Shown here piece by piece: positions 59,100 through 64,000 of a stretch of 64,000 bases of DNA. A program made the position numbers and the translations under genes. Position 1 is the first letter of the stretch, and each line of letters opens with the position of its first letter. The notes under the pieces were generated by a model. That model worked only from the letters and a program-made list of their open reading frames with translations. It was not told where the DNA came from and did no database searches. The stretch comes from Phoronis australis (lineage: Eukaryota > Phoronida > Phoronidae), in the NCBI GenBank assembly GCA_002633005.1, contig NMRA01000372.1, forward strand, positions 313,627-377,626, written 5' to 3'.

Positions 59100-62000
59100 T
59101 TGGAGTGCTCGTGTGCACGTTAGGTACTAACTTATCGGAAGAGACACGTATCAAAGTAATGAGACAAAAATCGGTGAGTTTACCGATTGTTTTTTAAAAC
59201 CACTTAAAAATCAGTAGATTTTACTAATACACTTTTTTGTGCGTTTTCAGAAGATGTTTTCGAATTTAAATTTTCTTCCGACGGGACACAAAACATGATC
59301 CAGGGTTTGTTTATGCAATGTATCTGTTTGTCCCAGGCACTAGTAGGATCTAGAAGGCCAAAGGAAAAATCCGCAGACAAATGCGATACGCTGGGTTCTT
59401 AACATTTTTGCCTCACGTTCACCATTAAACTGCATTGAAATGTTGTCCAATTGGCTTTTATTGGAAACCACAGTGCAGAGCTCAACATCAAAGCTTCAAA
59501 TCGAGTTTATGTCAATAAAAACAGGCTGTTGCAATTTTCATTACTTCGTTGGCCTTTTTCTGCATGTTTCTCAGTTTTTACAAAAGGGGGCAGCATATGA
59601 CGAACTTAGGTGTCACAATAAAATGGCTGCCGAAGGCAGTGCACATTTGAAATAACTCGGCACAAATTAAAGAAAACTTCCGAATCGATGAATGCGGTAT
59701 ATCTGTGAGAGTTAAATCGAATCCTATTCAGATCATAACTTTGAAGTGGAATAATTCGGTGAGTACAACAGCAAGTCGGTTTTATGCTTAGGCGGACGAC
59801 CATTGGGTTCCCGAGTATACCATCTTTCAATGCGACTGCGCAATCATATAGCGTACATGCACATGTATATTCGGGTGATAGTGGCATTCGATCTACGTGG
59901 TTTGGACATTCGCTATTTTTATGCAAGCATGCGCAAGTAAGTGACGCACGCTGATCCAGTTTGCCATCTAATGTGTGAATGCGACTTAGGTAAGGCAAGT
60001 CGGGCCGTGACAACTGACACGGTGACAACCGTCTCTCACGTAAAAGCGACTTAAGACTAACTGATAGTACGTCATTGTGTGAGATAAGATCGGACTCCGA
60101 AAACAAAACGACTCGCCGCGACCAGCCAGCTTGTACAGTCCAGTTTACAGCAATGTGGAACTTCACGTTGTTTAATCATTTGACTATGGGTCAATTTCAG
60201 AGCAATGAGCAACGGTCAGGGCTCTAAATCAAAATATGTTTTGTGACGCAACGGTAGTCAGACGCTCAAAGAAAACAAAAAGAAGATAACGGAACCCGCA
60301 AACGTAAATACAGAGGACTGATCTTCAGTTTTAACCGATATCTATCAATCGATCAGCAATATATTTTTTTTAAATGGTGAAAACAAACGCGTAAAAATAA
60401 CTTGAAGATTGGTTTACGAACAAGGTTGCCCTAGTTTGAACACCCGCAGTGACAACCGTCTCAGAGATATAGACAGCTGATCAACAAAAGACAACTGTAT
60501 GAGTGTATCGGTATATTATCGAGACTAACAAGTGTTGCACTCTTTACAAGAAACGCATGCTCACATAAAAGTCTTGAATAACTACAACAAGAGGTTAACA
60601 CAATTATACTGAAACAGAAATGACAAAATTCTCACAAAATTAGAATACTCTGAAGTGCCCACAGATGTCTTGAAACATTACATCATATTCTCTCATACTC
60701 TGTAGTACATTTGCAATGTCAACGTAGCCGCAAACTCCACAAATAAACTACGAACTAAAGTAATAACTACTGAAGATGCGATATAACATTTCGAAACCTT
60801 GTTACGGTTCATCTGTGTTTTCCAAATGATCAACTTTTCGTTTATTGAACACTGTCGCGAAATTGAACTTAAACAAACTATGGTCAAAACACACGGCTCA
60901 GGTTGCCAAGCTGAAATCAGAACATCCAGATTGATCCAGTATCCACAACCAAATAGAAAATGTATCGTCACAGCTGAGGCAATTCACTTCTCGATCAATG
61001 GGGTGCAGCTCGCAACGAAACTCAGTCGCGAGACACCAGAGTCGAGAAATCTTCACTGGCAAAAAAAAAACGTGTATTCTCTTCCATCCTTCATCGTTTC
61101 ATCGATTTTGCGATGACTATTTCGACCGCCTTGGCTGGTAATTGAAGGTTTCGAACTTTTTCACAGAACGCTAGACTTTCTCTCGTGTGGTGTGATTTTG
61201 CGTGGTCTTGTGATCTACTCCAACTCGCAAGAAACCAGTTCCAAGGAACACATCCCGATGACCAGAAGTGAAAAAGTTCAAGTAACGCTGTAACTGATTT
61301 AGCTTCCGGTAATTATAACGACTGATAGCCAAGGGAGAGAATTTTAAATGCTATATTGTTTATAAATGCAACTAAATTATTCTTGTGCAACCATGGCACC
61401 TTCAATCAAAGTGAATCCACAAATTTTGTAAGCACAAATACGAAAAATTACCACGCATAACAAATACATGCAGAATATATAAAGGTATCACACTGTTCTT
61501 CCATAGTAGCACTAAATAACAGACAAAGGTACAAAAGATAACAGTGACTTCTCTGTTTCTATGGAGGCAAATTGAAAAAAATCATTTGTCCAAAGTCAAA
61601 CCTGACAAACACCTCATGTCTAAAGAAGAATAATTAAGGATCTTTCAGCCTGATTAAAAAATCATAAAAGGAAGTGTAATAAACATCAATTTTGGAATGA
61701 CATCTTAAATGATACTCTTTATCATCTTTAATTTGTTCCAAAGAAACAGCATGGAGAATTGTTCAAGGTTTTACATTCTTGTGTAATACCAACAAAATGG
61801 TAAACACAGTAGAATAATAGCAAACTATTTTATAATTTTGAAACAGAAAACTAAAGGTAATCACAGAACTGTAATTTACACATTTCCCCAATAATGTGCA
61901 AGTTTTAATTTCCAAACTTACGTTAAAAATTCTTCAACTTGGGACAAAAAATATAAAAAATTGTTAAAATTGCCAATATTTCCATTTTTATAGGCAGATC

Positions 62001-63798
62001 GTACTGTTGCTAATTCTCAAATTTCAACCAGCTACGCCATACAGGTACAAACCATGCTAAAAGCAAAGTAAATTTTTTCCAAAGTTATTTTTGTTACGAA
62101 ATTCAACAAAACGAAATTTCACCTTTCCACCATCCTATGTCCCAAACTGCAGAACTTCTACTGTACACTATGTTCTAAACTGGTTGAAACACCGGTACGA
62201 GTATCTTTAACTTGAAAGCGGAAAAGGTATCTTTAACTAGACAGATCACAATGAAAATATCACAGAATGAGTTAAGAGACCAATGGAATGCCATGAATAA
62301 AAACCTATCATTACCCAAACCAAAGGACAAAACAAACTATACATTATGCAGAGGTAGCCAGGCACATTCAGGGTAAAGAAAATGGTACAATTCACACCTA
62401 GCAAAGTTCTGGGTGGTCAAAAAGTATGAAAAAGTGAACTGAATTCTATAGGATACGTTGGGCTGTATCCATGATAGCATAAATAAACATCACTAGATTT
62501 TTCATTTTTCATTCAGTTAGACTACACCAAACGGTGTCCTCAAAGCAGATTATTGTTGAATCAAAATATGTCGAGAAGATAACAAAAATAAGGAATTTAG
62601 CCATTTTATTGGCAATACAGTGAACAATGGAGGTCAAAAGTATATGTACCAAACTGACAACATGTGTCACTGAAAAGTTTGCCTGTTTTACAATAACTGA
62701 TACTTGGGTACAGTACTTTTCAAAATCAACTGAACAACGTTGAAACTCGATTAAGTTTCGGCGCACAAACCGCGATTTCTTTTTAATTGATATCCATTTC
62801 AATCAGGCTAAATTTCGACAATTTTGACAAGTGTTGCTCCATCCACATTCAAATCGTGACACACGGAGCTCCATCAACAAGAGTTCGACAATAACGCTAA
62901 TTTAAAGCGTTTTAATAGCCCGCGAATAATTCAGGCAAGACGTTTATCCAATTGGGGCATAGTCTGACAGAAATGGGTCAAAGTTTATTTTGAAAACTAC
63001 TGTACAAGCCAAATATTTTTACATAATAATGTAGAAGACACAGTTATTCAGTGCAACCCCATTGACACAGATACATGTACATCGACACAACTATGAAGTC
63101 ATTGAGGGTTCCCACACAATAACACTCTGCAACTGCCCTCTCTCGATTGACGTAAATATAAACATATAAAATACTAAATTATAAACTTGAACTAGAATAT
63201 CACACATAACATGCAAATCCTCAGGATAACATAATGACCACCACCCATATATAGTCATGTGCACCTTAACAGGAATGCATCAATTCAGAAGTAGTACTGC
63301 AAAGTACTGCACAGTATTTTATTAATTCCAACTGCATTGCACAGTAGTGTCAGATACGTAACGGTACTGAGCTGTACTGCACTGCACGACACTGCAATGC
63401 AATGCAATGCAATGCAATGCAATGCAATGCAATGCAATGCATGCAATGCAATGCAGCAATGCACTGCATGGTACTGTACAACACTGCATTATTGACAAAT
63501 CAGTAATTGGACAATAACTAAACACCTCGTTTTTCAGTTAGGCAGACATGCTTAACTTGTCCATGAAAATTTGGAAAGAATTTGCCAAAAAATGGAAACA
63601 AAGCAGAGATACTGAAATTAAATCATCCAGTAATTAATAATTGCAAGCAAGCCAGTATAAAAATAAAACACAATCACAATCTTTCTGATTGAGGACAAGA
63701 AACTTTCGATTGGTTTGATTAATCCTTAATCGATGCAACTTGATAAGTACACCCCTTGCACATGTTTCAGACTGACATTGGCTTCGCGTAGTAAGCCA
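59100..63798 (-). other. AT-rich stretch, probably including a long 3' UTR of the Gly/Cys-rich gene
   Basis: No convincing exon. A 186-codon minus-strand frame at 59606-60166 shows no domain and is likely chance. The unbroken AT-rich sequence from about 61.3 kb to the stop codon at 63799 lacks recognisable transposon ends, which would fit a long 3' UTR. The polyadenylation site cannot be chosen. Confidence 0.4.
63393..63464. repeat. AATGC pentanucleotide microsatellite
   Basis: About a dozen GCAAT units in a row with one slip (GCATGCAATGC) near 63438, in a GTACTGCA-rich neighbourhood. Confidence 0.9.
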
Positions 63799-64000
63799 TT
63801 AACCGCCGCAACCCCCGCAGCCGCCTCCGCAACCGCCTCCGCAACCGCCACCACCTCCACCGCAACCACCACCATCACCTCCGCATCCTCCACCGTCCCC
63901 ACCACCACACCNCCACCACAGCCACCGCAACCGGCGCCACCGCAGGAATCGATGCCACCGTGGAAGTCGTGGTATCCACCGCATATAGCGCCACAAGCGA
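63799..64000 (-). CDS. C-terminal exon of a Gly/Cys-rich protein (5' partial)
   Basis: On the minus strand the frame before the N reads CGAICGGYHDFHGGIDSCGG and continues in CGG repeats. After the N at 63912 the Gly/Cys frame resumes in another register (GGGDGGGCGGDGGG...) to a TAA at 63801-63799. One continuous Cys-Gly-Gly-rich tail interrupted by an assembly join is the simplest reading. Such tails end many uncharacterised eukaryotic proteins; no function can be given. The rest of the gene lies beyond the right edge. Confidence 0.5.
   Translation of the reverse strand, partial: RLWRYMRWIPRLPRWHRFLRWRRLRWLWWXCGGGDGGGCGGDGGGCGGGGGGCGGGCGGGCGGCGG

Larger units (their letters stand above)
55772..59100. 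other. No gene seen between the retroelement and 59.1 kb
   Basis: AT-rich sequence with the MITE and dispersed repeat listed separately. Around 59040-59100 a more GC-rich stretch contains GCCATCTTG, a YY1-like site, but no associated exon could be defined. Confidence 0.5.

Noticed and set aside
59606-60166. 186-codon minus-strand ORF
   Set aside because: It is long but shows no domain, repeat or signal pattern, and it spans a region that reads like ordinary AT-mixed intergenic DNA.

Overview
The window looks like invertebrate metazoan nuclear DNA. Coding signal is in short exons with GT-AG introns of about 0.5-4 kb, intergenic and intronic DNA is crowded with decayed transposons and foldback elements, and the palindrome TACATGTA recurs throughout. 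A highly heterozygous marine genome such as amphioxus is my best guess; this is inferred from repeat style and gene type, and no marker gene proves it.

The main feature is one large minus-strand gene running from a signal-peptide exon at 43523 down to at least 1384. I reconstructed 20 coding exons whose splice phases agree throughout (4101 nt, 1367 codons, no stop). They encode a secreted or surface protein: signal peptide, a 17-nt microexon, about seven to eight repeats of an extracellular beta-sandwich-like module resembling DUF11-type conserved repeats (a VGD..F.L..P half followed by a DFG.V.N....D..I.V half), then the start of an F5/8 type C (discoidin) domain cut by the window or lost among repeats. 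N-glycosylation sequons are dense. Most module boundaries are phase-0 introns, so modules could be gained, lost or skipped without breaking frame.

The introns and flanks hold mobile DNA. There is a ~2.9 kb long-terminal-inverted-repeat element with a decayed gene ending in a CXC-like Cys cluster (5131-8016) and a MITE nested in it. Several foldback or MITE elements occur (20455-20581, 24682-25313, 36373-36487, 45836-46224, 56479-56642), and a CAGTGGCGGATCTAGG-ended family occurs many times. A THAP zinc-finger ORF lies antisense in intron 1 (36962-37261). A 61-bp tandem array sits at 40171-40475.

From 44 kb rightwards no intact gene is evident until the right edge. This part contains a tRNA-like SINE head, a 1.4 kb tandem duplication (47.2-50.07 kb), a broken hAT transposase with a recognisable intron (51.1-51.7 kb) flanked by ~450-bp inverted arms, and a broken LTR-retroelement pol (53.65-55.77 kb). 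At 63.8-64.0 kb is the C-terminus of a minus-strand Gly/Cys-rich protein, with its probable long 3' UTR to the left.

Single N characters sit exactly at the junctions of three tandem duplications and one inverted duplication. This strongly suggests that alternative haplotypes were joined head to tail by the assembler. Exons 2, 3 and 5 of the main gene therefore appear twice, and the extra copies should not be taken at face value.
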